Assembly (NCBI GenBank): GCA_963920525.1
Contig: OY986435.1
Coordinates: 301,457,908-301,521,907 of the forward strand
Origin: Dichetophora obliterata
Lineage: Eukaryota > Arthropoda > Insecta > Diptera > Sciomyzidae
DNA: 64,000 nucleotides
Direction: 5' to 3'
Below the pieces are notes generated by a model. That model was not told the DNA's origin and made no database searches. It saw only the letters and a program-made list of their open reading frames with translations. Position 1 is the stretch's first letter. Each line of letters starts with the position of its first letter. Of the stretch, positions 12,190 to 22,277 are shown piece by piece. The position numbers and the translations under genes are program-made.

Positions 12190-13159
12190 TAGCTTAGGCT
12201 AGGTTAAAGTGGAGGCCGGTCAAAGACCAGATAGTTGGTTCCTTGTGAGACCACTGGGATCTACTCCTCCACTCCTACTCAGAGATACCGTTATGAAAAC
12301 CAACCCGTAGTAATAAATAATAGACGCTTAACGTCTACCTCCTCAAGATCCATGAAATCATCAAAAAAGAGGCTACCTAAATGTTTGTCTTCTGCGGGAT
12401 AGAGCGGGGCATGAACAGAGGTGATACAATACCATTTCCTCCTCTTCTTCATCCTTGCAACTAGGCGATTAATCAAGTAATTAATTTTTTGATTAATCAG
12501 ATTTAAGATTAACTGATCAATCGAATAATCATTTTTTATTCGGAAAATGAATCATTTTGATCAAACTTATTTGAAATATTTGTTTGAGTTTAAAGATATT
12601 ATCAGATAAGATTTATCAGATTGATCAGATTGATTGATTGATAAGATTGATCGAATAATTACTCAAACGATTAATTAGAATTCTGATTAATCAGCGGTTT
12701 GATTAATCAGAGAAACTGATTAATCCTTTAATCAGTTAATCTCAAATTTGATTAATCAAAAAATTATTTACCCGATTCATCGCACGGCCCTTGTCAGAAG
12801 TCTACCTATAAGACAGTGTCCTGTTAAAACGCAAAATCAGAATGGAGAGATCTTTCCTCATGCGTTTTTCAGTGAAACTGGATCACATCTGTCTGTATGT
12901 GTTAAAGGTGGTGCTGTGATTCCACCTGAAATTAACCATTTCTATGGCATGTTGCCTAAGAGCCAGCTTGCACGATGCAAGAGGCATGCCTAGTGTGTCC
13001 ATGTCAGGCATCAACGTTACCGTTGTGCTTTCTCTAGCGAGCTTATCCGCTCCACAATTTCCAGGAATGTCCCTATGTCCCGGTACCCAGACCATATGAA
13101 TGTCGAACTTAACAGTCATCTCATTAAGAGACGAGCGACATTTAAGGGCTCTTGGTGAT
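12190..13159 (-). pseudogene. R1-like LINE relic, RNase H and C-terminus (3' part)
   Basis: On the minus strand 13119-12883 reads VWVPGHRDIPGNCGADKLA, the end of the RNase H domain of R1-clade non-LTR elements. Frameshifted continuation to 12774 and, beyond the MITE, 12473-12297 ends KHLGSLFFDDFMDLEEVDV...TGWF, the R1 C-terminus. A CTAGGTTAAAGTGG-like 3' tail is near 12190. The missing N-terminal piece of RNase H lies beyond the LTR element at 17192-17330, so one R1 copy was split by two later insertions. It is dead. Confidence 0.8.
12474..12773. mobile_element. 300-bp MITE inside the R1 relic
   Basis: The terminal inverted repeats extend about 54 bp with scattered mismatches (left CAAGTAATTAATTTTTTGAT, right-end complement CGGGTAAATAATTTTTTGAT). 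The interior is dense in GATTAATC and TGATCAG. Flanks GATTAAT and GATTCAT are a plausible imperfect 7-bp target duplication. R1 coding sequence resumes on both sides. Confidence 0.75.
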
Positions 13160-13694
13160 TGTACTGATATTTATTTTAACTTTACTTTTTACAACTTTTT
13201 AATTTTTATTCAAATGTTTCAAATTTCAATTTATAAATTTCCAAGATAAGTTTATATAATACTTATATATTATATATTACTATTACAATATTATTATTAT
13301 CATCATTAAAAATATTATGATCATTTATATATTAAATTATTTTTTATAAACTTTACTCTAAAACTAACAACTAATTAATAATTTCACTTTAAAATTTAAA
13401 CTTAAATAATATTAATTAAACTTACTTAATTTTTTTCTTAACCTTAAATTCCAACTTACTGAATCTTAAAACGATTTAAAAAAAATAAAAAAGTCTCAAA
13501 ACTACTTAGTCAACTAAATTTATTTAATATTTAGACATAAGTTCCTACTTAATAATACTACAAAATAACTAGAAACTGTAAACTTCTCTCCAGTTGATTA
13601 ACTTTATTAACATTTTTTTTTAAATACTATTTCATGTATCTCTCCAACACTCACCATTTTCTATTACTACTATATTTATTTAAAAACTGAAAAT

Positions 13695-14330
13695 ATGGTT
13701 TCGATACCCTATTTTACCCATAACAATGAAAATACCAACACAGCTATAACATCATCACCTAATCATAGCACTTCAAACAACAATACTACAACACAAAATC
13801 ATATTACTAATTCACATACAGTACAACATCAAAACATTCAATCTCCTTTTTCATCATACTATCCAAATCTTTTAAATTTACCAACATTTATGACAAATTG
13901 TCCTCATGCATGGTTTTCGCTAATAGGAGGACAATTCGTCATACATAATATAATTGATGATTATTCGAAATTTCACCACGTTCTTCGGGCACTTCAACAA
14001 GAAGTCATTAATAAAATTGTTGATATCTTAAACCCACCGAAAACAAATATCTTAATGCTTTGATTGAGGAAAACACTTCTCACACGATTTTTTCTTAGCA
14101 AAGATAAAAAGTTTGAACAAATTCTCTCCAACAATGATCTAGGGAATCGTAAGTCAGAATTCATGAACTCCTTTACAAGATGTGGTTTCGTTAACTACCA
14201 CAACATCTCCAAATTCATTTAAGTTCTAGTTGTGATACAAGAATCTTGCTGACAAACTTCACGACCTCACATCAGAAAACCAAAATGATTTGATAAATGG
14301 GAATATTTTTTTTAAAGATCAAAGAACCAA
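13695..14330 (+). pseudogene. gag relic of the LTR element
   Basis: An Asn/Thr-rich leader is followed at about residue 70 by HAWFSLIGGQFVIHNIIDD and FHHVLRALQQEVINKIVDIL, typical of capsid regions of insect gypsy-like Gag. After the stop at 14061 the similarity continues in other frames (NDLGNRKSEFM, ADKLHDLTSEN). No nucleocapsid zinc knuckle was found. Confidence 0.65.
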
Positions 14331-14635
14331 GGCATGCGGCTTATACAAACCAGGTTTGGTCTTTGACCTGAAAGGAAAGGGATAGGTTATTTAGAGGAAT
14401 TGATTGGAACCATACGTGAATTATTGATTAGGCGAAACAACCGTGAAAGACAATATGAATTGCTTTTAACCGAGGCTAGTGTTATGTTTTAACCTTGGCA
14501 AGCATTTCCAGCTCTTAATTGTTCGTCCTTTAATTCCACATTTTCCACAATTTAGTTGTGGATTTTTAGTTTTCCATAATTCTTAAATGTAGGAAAGAAC
14601 AAAGAAAGTGAAAAGAACCATGCCCGAACCCAGAT

Positions 14636-14712
14636 TCCAACCAAGGATTCTAACCGGATTCGAACCAGGGTTTCTGGGTTAATAGTCTAGCGCACTCTCC
14701 ACTAGACTACAA
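14636..14712 (-). tRNA. tRNA-like relic or SINE head inside the LTR element
   Basis: The minus strand reads TAGTCTAGTGG (A-box-like) and GGTTCGAATCC (a perfect B-box) at tRNA spacing, with a 7-nt anticodon-loop-like CTATTAA between. The anticodon stem has mismatches and the acceptor stem does not close cleanly, so this is probably a pseudo-tRNA or the head of a SINE that landed between gag and pol. It is too far inside to be the primer-binding site. Confidence 0.5.
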
Positions 14713-15000
14713 AGGCTGACAAATTCGATGGAACAGTGGATCCAAAACCTCAATAAACTGACAACAACACTTCATCAACATATCGATAAAATCAATACAG
14801 AAGTTTCAAAACTGAAAGCCGATAGAAGAAAGTATGAACAATATAACAACAACATATCAAGAAAATGTTCAAGAAATTCACAACAAAACAATCATTATAT
14901 TTGTTGGTACCATAAAAAATTTAACCAAAATGCCACAATTTATTAATAAAAATTTTAGTAACAATTTTAATTCAAACCTTTTAAACTAAATCATTCCGTC

Positions 15001-15324
15001 ATGACGGTGGCTAATGATGGAAATAATATTAAACCTGCACGCCGGCTTTTTATCTTCGATAAGTTTAATAAATTAAATTTTTTAATCCATACAGAAACAG
15101 CAGTATCTGTTGTTCCTTTTTCAAAATTCAAAAACTTGAAAATAAATTCTGATTTAACATTAAAAATTGCAAATGACTCAATTATTAATACTTTTGGCTC
15201 AAAACTATACGAAATTAACTTAGGTTTACGTCGTTACTTCGAATTTTCGTTCCTTTTAGCAATTGTTTCTACCCCAATAATTGGTGCAAATTTTTTAGAA
15301 AAATTCGGTTTATTGTTGACATGA
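15001..15324 (+). pseudogene. Retropepsin-like protease relic of the LTR element
   Basis: The open frame reads KLNFLIHTETAVSVVPFSKF at about residues 22-41, then IIGANFLEKFGLL near the C-terminus, the usual beginning and end of a gypsy-type aspartic protease. The catalytic motif, normally D-T/S-G, reads H-T-E, so the aspartate and glycine are lost and the enzyme would be inactive. Confidence 0.75.
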
Positions 15325-15794
15325 AAAATGGAACAATAATCAACACCAAAACCAATTTAAAAACTTCGGGTACCTCTGGCTTTTGCGATATATATTCACT
15401 AAAATTACCTGTCGTAGAAAATAAATTTACTCAACTTCTTAATATATTTCCTTCGATCACCTCAGAACCAGAATACACCAAACCTGTGAAACACACAACA
15501 GTTCATAGAATCGAAACCAAAGGAATTTCACCATTCTCAATACCACGTCGTTTAGATCCAATAAAACATAAAAAAGCACGAACAGAATTCGAATATCTTG
15601 TAAAAATCAGTATTTGCAGACCTTCGAGTTCTCCTAGCTCATCTCCTCTTCACTTGGTTTCCAAAAAGGATCCAAATGACGGGAGACCATGCGAAGATTA
15701 CAAGAGACTCAACTGTATCACCATTCCAGACCGTTATCTACTACCGCACATTCACGATCTCAGTATTGAACTCAAAGACAAAACTTTTTTCTAA
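15321..15794 (+). pseudogene. Reverse transcriptase N-terminal fragment of the LTR element
   Basis: The frame overlaps the protease by 4 nt and reads PFSIPRRLDPIKHKKARTEF, then SPLHLVSKKDPNDGRPCEDY and IPDRYLLPHIHDLS: the RT finger region of Ty3/gypsy elements. It stops before the catalytic Y-x-D-D block; about 175 bp later the sequence is already integrase, so the rest of RT and all of RNase H are deleted. Confidence 0.8.
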
Positions 15795-15968
15795 AATTGA
15801 TCTAGTAACGTGCATACCATCAGATTCCAATGGCGACGAAGCACTTAAATCTTTAATTTCAAACCCAAATTTAAAATGCAATCTTAAAGAAATACACATT
15901 CAATTCTAAATTCAAGAATTTGGTGCGATATTTCTAGTCACTCTTCTCGACGTTATGTTCCAAATTCA

Positions 15969-16953
15969 ATGCGAAAAATCATATTTGACAAAATCCACTC
16001 ACTTTCACATCCTGGAATTCGAACTATTAGACGCTTAATTCAAACAAAATACTTTTGGCCTAACATGCGAAAGGACATTAATGAATGGACAACGAATTGC
16101 CTTAAATGTAAAAAATCTAAAGTTAATATTTATACAAAGACTCCAGTTCAGAAAAAGTCACCGATACTTACTAACTATTATCGACAGACATACACGCTGG
16201 CCTGAAGTTTATCCGCTTAAAGATATTTCCACACACACTATAACACACATCTCCGTACACAATTACATTCCTCGTTTTGACGTTACACTGAAAATAACCG
16301 TCGATCAAGAAACACAATTCACATCATGTCTTTTTACTGAGTTAACAAAATTACTAGGTTCACATAGAATAAACACCTCAGCATACCGTCCACAAGCTAA
16401 CGGCATGATCGAACGTTTTCATCGACATCTTAAAACATCAATTCTCACATCAGATGACTCAACGCATTGGTCAGAACTTTTACCATTGATTCTTCTTGGT
16501 CTCCGTGCAGCCATTCAAGAAGATCTCAAGTGCTCTCCTGCAGAATTGGTTTACGGCCAAACCCTTCGGTTACCTGGAGAACTAGTTGCGTCTAACAATA
16601 ACAACAGCGATAATGCAGATAAAACTCTACAAATGCTGAGAAAACACTTTTCTTATGTACTAACTAAATTTGTTTATCACAACAAAGAAAATAGTTTCGT
16701 ACCCATTGCACTCGATACTTGTCAATACGTCTTTGTTAAAATAAATAGATCATCAGAACTTCAAACACCATTTGAAGGACCTTTTAAAGTAATATCTAAA
16801 CATAAAAATACATTTAAAATTCAACAAGGTAATACAGTTAAAATCATATCAATTGACCTCTTGAAAGCTGCACATATTACACCTAACTCTGCACATACAA
16901 CTCCTACAACGACTAGTTCAACTTCAAAAAAAGTTACATTTAATATTAATTAA
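15969..16953 (+). pseudogene. Integrase relic of the LTR element
   Basis: The zinc-binding part (HPGIRTIRRLIQTKYFWPNM ... CLKCKKSK) at 15969-16130 is in one frame and the core in another from about 16130 to 16953, so a frameshift separates them. The core keeps D in TVDQETQF and E in RPQANGMIERFHRHLK of the D,D-35-E triad. The C-terminus carries QTPFEGPFKVISKHKNTFKI, typical of gypsy-type integrases. No envelope gene follows. Confidence 0.85.
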
Positions 16954-17186
16954 TTTTTGAATTCAGTTGCTCATCTCAATCGTTTCACTGGAGAGGGAGT
17001 AATGCAGTGACATTTATTTTATCTTTACTTTTTATAACTTTTTAATTCAAATGTTTCAATTCTCAATTTATAAATTTGTCGATCAAAAAAAAAAATTATT
17101 TATTCAGTTAGAAAATTTTCTTCATTTATATTTTAAGTTTATAAAATATTTAAATAGTATAATTCATAATAAATGTATTAACCAAA

Positions 17187-17330
17187 GTGATGTTTACTTG
17201 ATATCTCACTGTACCTCAGCCATTCCACAGCTTTATAACGGGTCATTATTTCCGCCTGGAAACGCTGCAGTGATCTGGCAGTCTAAATGGTGTAATGGTA
17301 CATGAATTCATACCTCGACCAACACATGGG
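17187..17330 (-). pseudogene. R1-like LINE relic, N-terminal side of RNase H
   Basis: On the minus strand two frames give FRLPDHCSV and FQAEIM...YKAVEWLRY, the start of the R1 RNase H domain. The sequence is cut by the LTR element and resumes at 13159. About 25 residues seem already missing at the junction. Confidence 0.65.
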
Positions 17331-18096
17331 ATACCTCTTCGAAGCTCATTGCTCAACACGACTTCTTCTCAAAAAAACTGACAGGATCTAGTCATAGGCA
17401 TTCTTTATATTATCAGAATCTCTTAATTATCTAAATTATATTTAGAGTATTATATTTTGAGTTTCGCAGTAGGGTACAAAAGTATATGCTGCAGTTAAAA
17501 ATTAATTTATTACTAAAATTTGTTTATTTACATTAATCGTAATGTTAATTTCACGAAAATCGAAATTATAACCAAAAGAGTTAAGGTTTCTAAAGTTAAT
17601 ATTATTATTATTATAATTACGAAACTGGACAAATTCACACTAACGTAGCACTGGAAAATCTCTAGAAACAAAAATAATAACATAATGGGATAAAGCTGGA
17701 CAGAAAATTTGACCGGACAATTTTACGTTTTATTAATAAAATAAAATTAAAATTAATTCATTAACTAATGAACCATGAAATGTATAACAAGTTTAAAAAT
17801 GAATCCTTCTATAACTAATGTTTGCTCATCACAAGGTTCTGATGTCAAAAGCACAGTTCGAAATACTCAAGCTAATTTATTTTAGTAAAATTTTTAACAA
17901 ATGAATTTATATCTTCATAGCTTTTGACAAATAATCGTTTATTATAACAAATCGTTATCTAACTTTTTGTACCGTTTTCGTTGCAATTGACAGCTAATCA
18001 ATCAATATACTCGCCATATAAACAACATTTTATTTATATTACGTTGTTTTTTCATTTACGCAAAATTTAAACAGAATTATTTCTCTTTATTCTTAG
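17331..18096. other. 3' part of LYSMD intron 1
   Basis: AT-rich; no gene or repeat family is recognised. It ends with the acceptor tract TCTCTTTATTCTTAG at 18096. Confidence 0.6.
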
Positions 18097-18509
18097 ACAG
18101 AACAAATTCGACGAGCGAATCGTCTTTTTGCCTCCGACAGTTTATTTTTGCGTCAATATTTGCTAGTACCTGTGGAAAAGACATCGCCATACTATCCTAC
18201 GCCGGATGAAAACACAATAACTACAGCAACAACAACAACAACACCAACAAATTCTTCTAGCAATCCTCGTCCATCCGCACTCCCAATACGTCCGTATTCA
18301 ATAGCAGGCAGCGAGCTTTTGGCCCAAGCTGACGCCGATGTTTCCACATACAGCAGTCACAGCAGCAGCAACACTAAACAGAGCAAGTCATTGGACTCGG
18401 TTGTAGCCATGAGCCCAGAAGAAGAGAATCGCAAATGTATTAATGATTTTCTGAATAAAATCGATTCAACGATTTCTGAGTCGCGCAAATATGTAGAAAA
18501 ATCGAAAGA
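18097..18509 (+). CDS. LysM-domain protein (LYSMD1/2 type), coding exon 2
   Basis: The exon starts with ACA GAA CAA (TEQ), completing the LysM domain (TEQIRRANRLFASDSLFLRQ, ending LLVPV). A low-complexity Thr/Asn/Ser linker follows, then the second family motif CINDFLNKIDSTISESRKYV, matching the DFL-x-R/K-x-D-x-x-I block of LYSMD1/2. The ACAG at 18097-18100 is kept because the LYSMD alignment then has no gap. The donor GTAAGT at 18510 leaves two bases of a codon. Confidence 0.92.
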
Positions 18510-18675
18510 GTAAGTGGAAATGCATATTTTTCAGTAATTTTCAACTTAAAATTAAATGTTTGATTTTTAGGAACATACAATAATTTTTGGTCAATCAATA
18601 AAATTTATTAGCAATCCTTTTATGTATAACGTATTTTTATGTTATGTTTGTTTAAAACATACATTTTTTTTTCAG

Positions 18676-18925
18676 CATGGTTATAAGCCAAAGCGATGTC
18701 GATCTCTTTTTAACCACTGACACTGTGGAGCGTAGGCGCAACAATAACTTAAATAGTTCATATAAGAATAATAATCAACAAAGTCAGCAGAACAACCATA
18801 TTCGTCAAAGTTCATCTGGCAGCACCTCTGATACGGCGCAACTTCTCAATACAACACAACTGAGACGTGTGCAAAACTCATTAAAACGTTTGGAGAAACA
18901 ACAGGATGAATTTTTCGAATTGTAG
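18676..18925 (+). CDS. LysM-domain protein (LYSMD1/2 type), coding exon 3
   Basis: After a T-rich tract and CAG the exon opens with C, which completes the GA left by exon 2 to an Asp codon, so the phase is exact. It encodes an Asn/Gln/Ser-rich tail and a short predicted coiled segment LRRVQNSLKRLEKQQDEFFE, ending at TAG 18923-18925. This tail is longer than in vertebrate relatives. Confidence 0.88.
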
Positions 18926-21492
18926 CATAAGGCGAAAACTATTGTTACCTTTTACCAACTTACACTAATTAAAATTATAAAAATAGTTATGAAACAAATA
19001 ATATTTACAACAACCACAACAACAACGGCAGCAAAAATCATATTTATTTAAGCTTTTTAGATGTTAACTATTGCAAAAAAAACAAACTATTTATATATTC
19101 CATGCTCATGTTTGACATGCATATAAAACAAATTGAGGAAAAAAAAATAGTATCTGTTCGTAAATTCTACAAGAATGTTATGGTTCTTAACAGTGATTGA
19201 AGCTGGAGCTTAAACTAATTTTAAGTCATTATTCAAAAACAAATTTGTGTTCGTTTAATGCTTTGTGGATTGCCAGAAAACCAGAAATAGTCTAATGATA
19301 GAGATTCGAAGTTAAATAGCATCGATTCTTTTAGTTGATAAACAGCATTTCACTATAGTGCGTGAGTTTTCAGGCAAACAACTAACACACTTTGTGCATG
19401 TAAAGTCGACCAAATACTTAGTTTTTGTATCTATGACTAAGTGTGAAATTATTCATTAAATCAAGTGTTTAATTAAAACATACTTAATATTTAATTTTTT
19501 ATCAACCAATTATAAACTATCGATTTAGTATTTTTATGAATACAGGATAGTATAAATTTAATTTTTTACTTTTCTCTTTTCTATAGTTACTCGGGTTGTA
19601 CCAAAAGTTTTATTTAAAAAATTTATAAGTACTTATAAAATTTGTCTAAAGTCATGTTGTACTCCCGCATTTTTATTTTCTTTTTTCATGAAGAGTTTCT
19701 TAAATATTAATTTAAAAAAAATGTTTATGTTTTTAGTATTTATTTGTAAAAGTTCAAGATTAAAATTGAACACATAATCATATCTTTGTACACAACCTTA
19801 TAAATGCTTAAATACACAAGCAAGAAGCACTAAACAAGTTTTTTTTTTATATATAACAAATTTTTTTTATTCCTAGTTTGATTGCCTACGAGCAAATAAA
19901 GTGTTGGCAAGAGCTGTTCATGGATAAAAAGAAACAACACTGAGGAAGTGAACCATGTGTCAGCAGAGTACCTGCATTTCCAATCTTTAGAAAAAGGTTA
20001 TATTACTCAAATTAAAATTGTATTTAGCCAACTTAATACAAACTTCTAAAACCTGTTTTCAAGATAGCTCAGCAGTACCCTATAACATTGTGTTAGCTAA
20101 AACAAAAACGCTTCGAACTGTGGATATTGGAAAAATAATCGTTGACGTTTTTTACAGCAAAATATCATTAGGTTAAACATAACATGCATACATATCGCTA
20201 TCTTAGTATAGAAAGGACTTAACTCATTTCTTTCAAAATTGATTTTTTTACAGATTTTTTTCAGATAATTGCTACAGCATTAAAATCGCACCCTCAAAAT
20301 TATAATTTTTATTAATTTTTTCTTTCACCAGTAAAGTAACAAAAATGAGTTAGGGCCTTGCTATATAAAGGGGGGTTAAAGTTTGTTCGGTCAAAAAAGG
20401 CCTATTTTCAAGAATTTTTTCATAACACATTGGCATTATAGATTTATTTTGAAAATTAGTATGATTTATTGCAGTTCTCCGCTAGTGCCTCGACAAATTT
20501 TTTTTGCGGTGACGAAAAGACAAATTGTTTTGATTAGTTTATTAGTTTATCGCTCAATTGACGCCGAGGTTTTTTTATTTTATAATTTTTTAAATTTTCT
20601 GCATAATGTTTTGACAATAAAATTGAGCTATTTGTTGCTGTAAGATTGATACTAACTGAAAATTTTAAAAAACTCTACGTCACTTGATAGTTATTTGTAT
20701 GTAGAATACGTGAAAAACGATCGGTTCTGTAATTTTTTCGAAATGATGGACACCGACTTTAAAAATTACATGCTTGGGAAAATCGCTTTAAAGTTTTTTG
20801 TACTCGAACATCCCGGTATGAAGGCCAGTCGCTTGAAACGCTGTATCTTCGTTAGTTTTGCTCAGGGTGCGTAAAGCATTCAAAATGCGCTCCCGCTCTC
20901 CTGAGTTATCTTTGCTATGAGTTTATTATTTTAAAATATTCAAAACGTATGCGGATAAAATATTCACTCTTCTTTGAACTCCTATCCTCAACTGCTTTCC
21001 TCGTGAGTTTGTATGCTGAGAAATTTTAAAAGAGCGACTTCGTGTTGATGAAAGATGCTGAGTTTTCATCGTTCGTGAATTTTGAAATGATAAACTCATT
21101 GAATCGCTCGCTTTCATTTCATGCGAAACTTTAGTTTAACACTTCGCTCATAATAAACTGAAAGGATTTAAATCAATAATATTAAGTATTTTTTTTTTTG
21201 GTAATATATTTAATTAAAAAAACTTAAAAAATCGTTATATTTTATGAAATTATAATAAACAGATAAACTAAACAAAAATGGAACATTTTAAAACTTTATT
21301 AAGTACTTAAATATTTCATAAAAAACGCTACCAATACTAAACATTCCAATGAAATGAGTTTATATTTTTAAAAACTCGCGAGCGAGAAAGAATAAATGAA
21401 TAACAGAGCGAAGGCTCTGTTCAACTCAGTTTTTTTAAGGAGCACAATCTGCGAACGAATACTATGAAAGAGCGAAGAAAAAGTTTTGATCA
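18926..21492. other. 3' UTR and intergenic region
   Basis: No gene is recognised. A possible polyadenylation signal AATAAA is at about 19895, roughly 1 kb after the LysM stop. The region 20870-21490 is richer in GC words such as GAGCGAAG and AGCGAGCG and looks like a degenerate repeat into which the hAT element inserted. No coding family was found there. Confidence 0.45.
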
Positions 21493-21860
21493 CTCTGAAT
21501 CAGTGGCATAAAACGCGGGCCCACAGGGGCGCAACAGTGCCAGGGGCGCCTTAAAGTCTCTTGATGAAAATGATAAATTAAGTGGAGAGCGACATTTCTT
21601 TAAAAAAAAATTAAGAGATACTAAAATATTTATTTCCATCGCAAAATACTACTGTTTAAATTTGACAACAATAAATGACTAATAATTTTATAATATGTGC
21701 CGAAATGAAATTTTTGTCCCGTACAGACGATACCTCAGAGTGCAATAACCCACGTCAAAAAGGTGGACTTTTTTGGGCATACTCGATATTCGATAATAGT
21801 CGAAATCGATTTACCCGTCACTAGTTGCGAGTCAGCTGCGAGTATACTTATTTATTTATT

Positions 21861-22187
21861 ATGAGTATGAGTTCCAAAACTTATAAAAAGAAATCAGGCT
21901 GTGAGAATCGTAAGAGAAAAAAAGTAATGGATGAGAAACTCGAAAAGTTGCCTAAATTGGATGATTTCTTCATTCCAACGGGTAACCAATCTAAAAATAC
22001 CGCATCAGACCGTCGACAGGTTAAACAAATAGTTTTACTCTTGGGAACATGCAGATGTATAAACAATTGTAATTATTTTTAGGAGTAAGATAACTTTCCC
22101 AAGAAAAATGCGTGTGATTACGATATGGAAAAAAGCCCAGAATCAGAAGTTGATATGAGGCAAGGAAAAAAGTTGCATGATGATACT
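21861..22187 (+). pseudogene. hAT transposase, probable 5' exons
   Basis: The first piece starts at ATG 21861, with a lysine-rich stretch and KLPKLDDFFIP near residue 35, and has a donor-like CAG|GTTAAA at 22020. A second piece to 22187 reads YDMEKSPESEVDMRQGKKLH before a strong GTAAGT donor and joins the main exon at 22278 in phase 0. Its own acceptor is unclear: with the AG at 22081-22082 a TAA falls in frame, so either another acceptor is used or this exon is damaged. Confidence 0.5.
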
Positions 22188-22277
22188 GTAAGTGGAGTTT
22201 TTTATTATTAACATTATGGATACAGTTTGTGATAAAATATGGCATAAGTACACATTTTTGGCTTTTTTTAATTTCAG

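Larger units (their letters stand above)
13160..17186 (+). mobile_element. Decayed Ty3/gypsy-type LTR retrotransposon
   Basis: Related LTR starts lie at 13160 (TGTACTGATATTTAT) and 17003 (TGCAGTGACATTTAT), the latter behind a purine-rich tract GGAGAGGGAG. The element is bracketed by GTGAT at 13155-13159 and 17187-17191, a 5-bp target duplication. Inside, in order, are gag, protease, partial reverse transcriptase and integrase pieces, all on the plus strand and broken by stops, frameshifts and a large deletion that removes most of the RT palm and all of RNase H. It sits inside the R1 relic in LYSMD intron 1. The inner edges of both LTRs are unclear. Confidence 0.85.

Noticed and set aside
12883..13119. 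78-codon frame as a host RNase H gene
   Set aside because: VWVPGHRDIPGNCGADKLA followed by the R1-type C-terminus identifies it as LINE sequence.
20383..20643. 86-codon frame rich in Phe, Leu and Ile
   Set aside because: Composition follows the AT-rich DNA. No start context or homology; not a convincing membrane protein gene.
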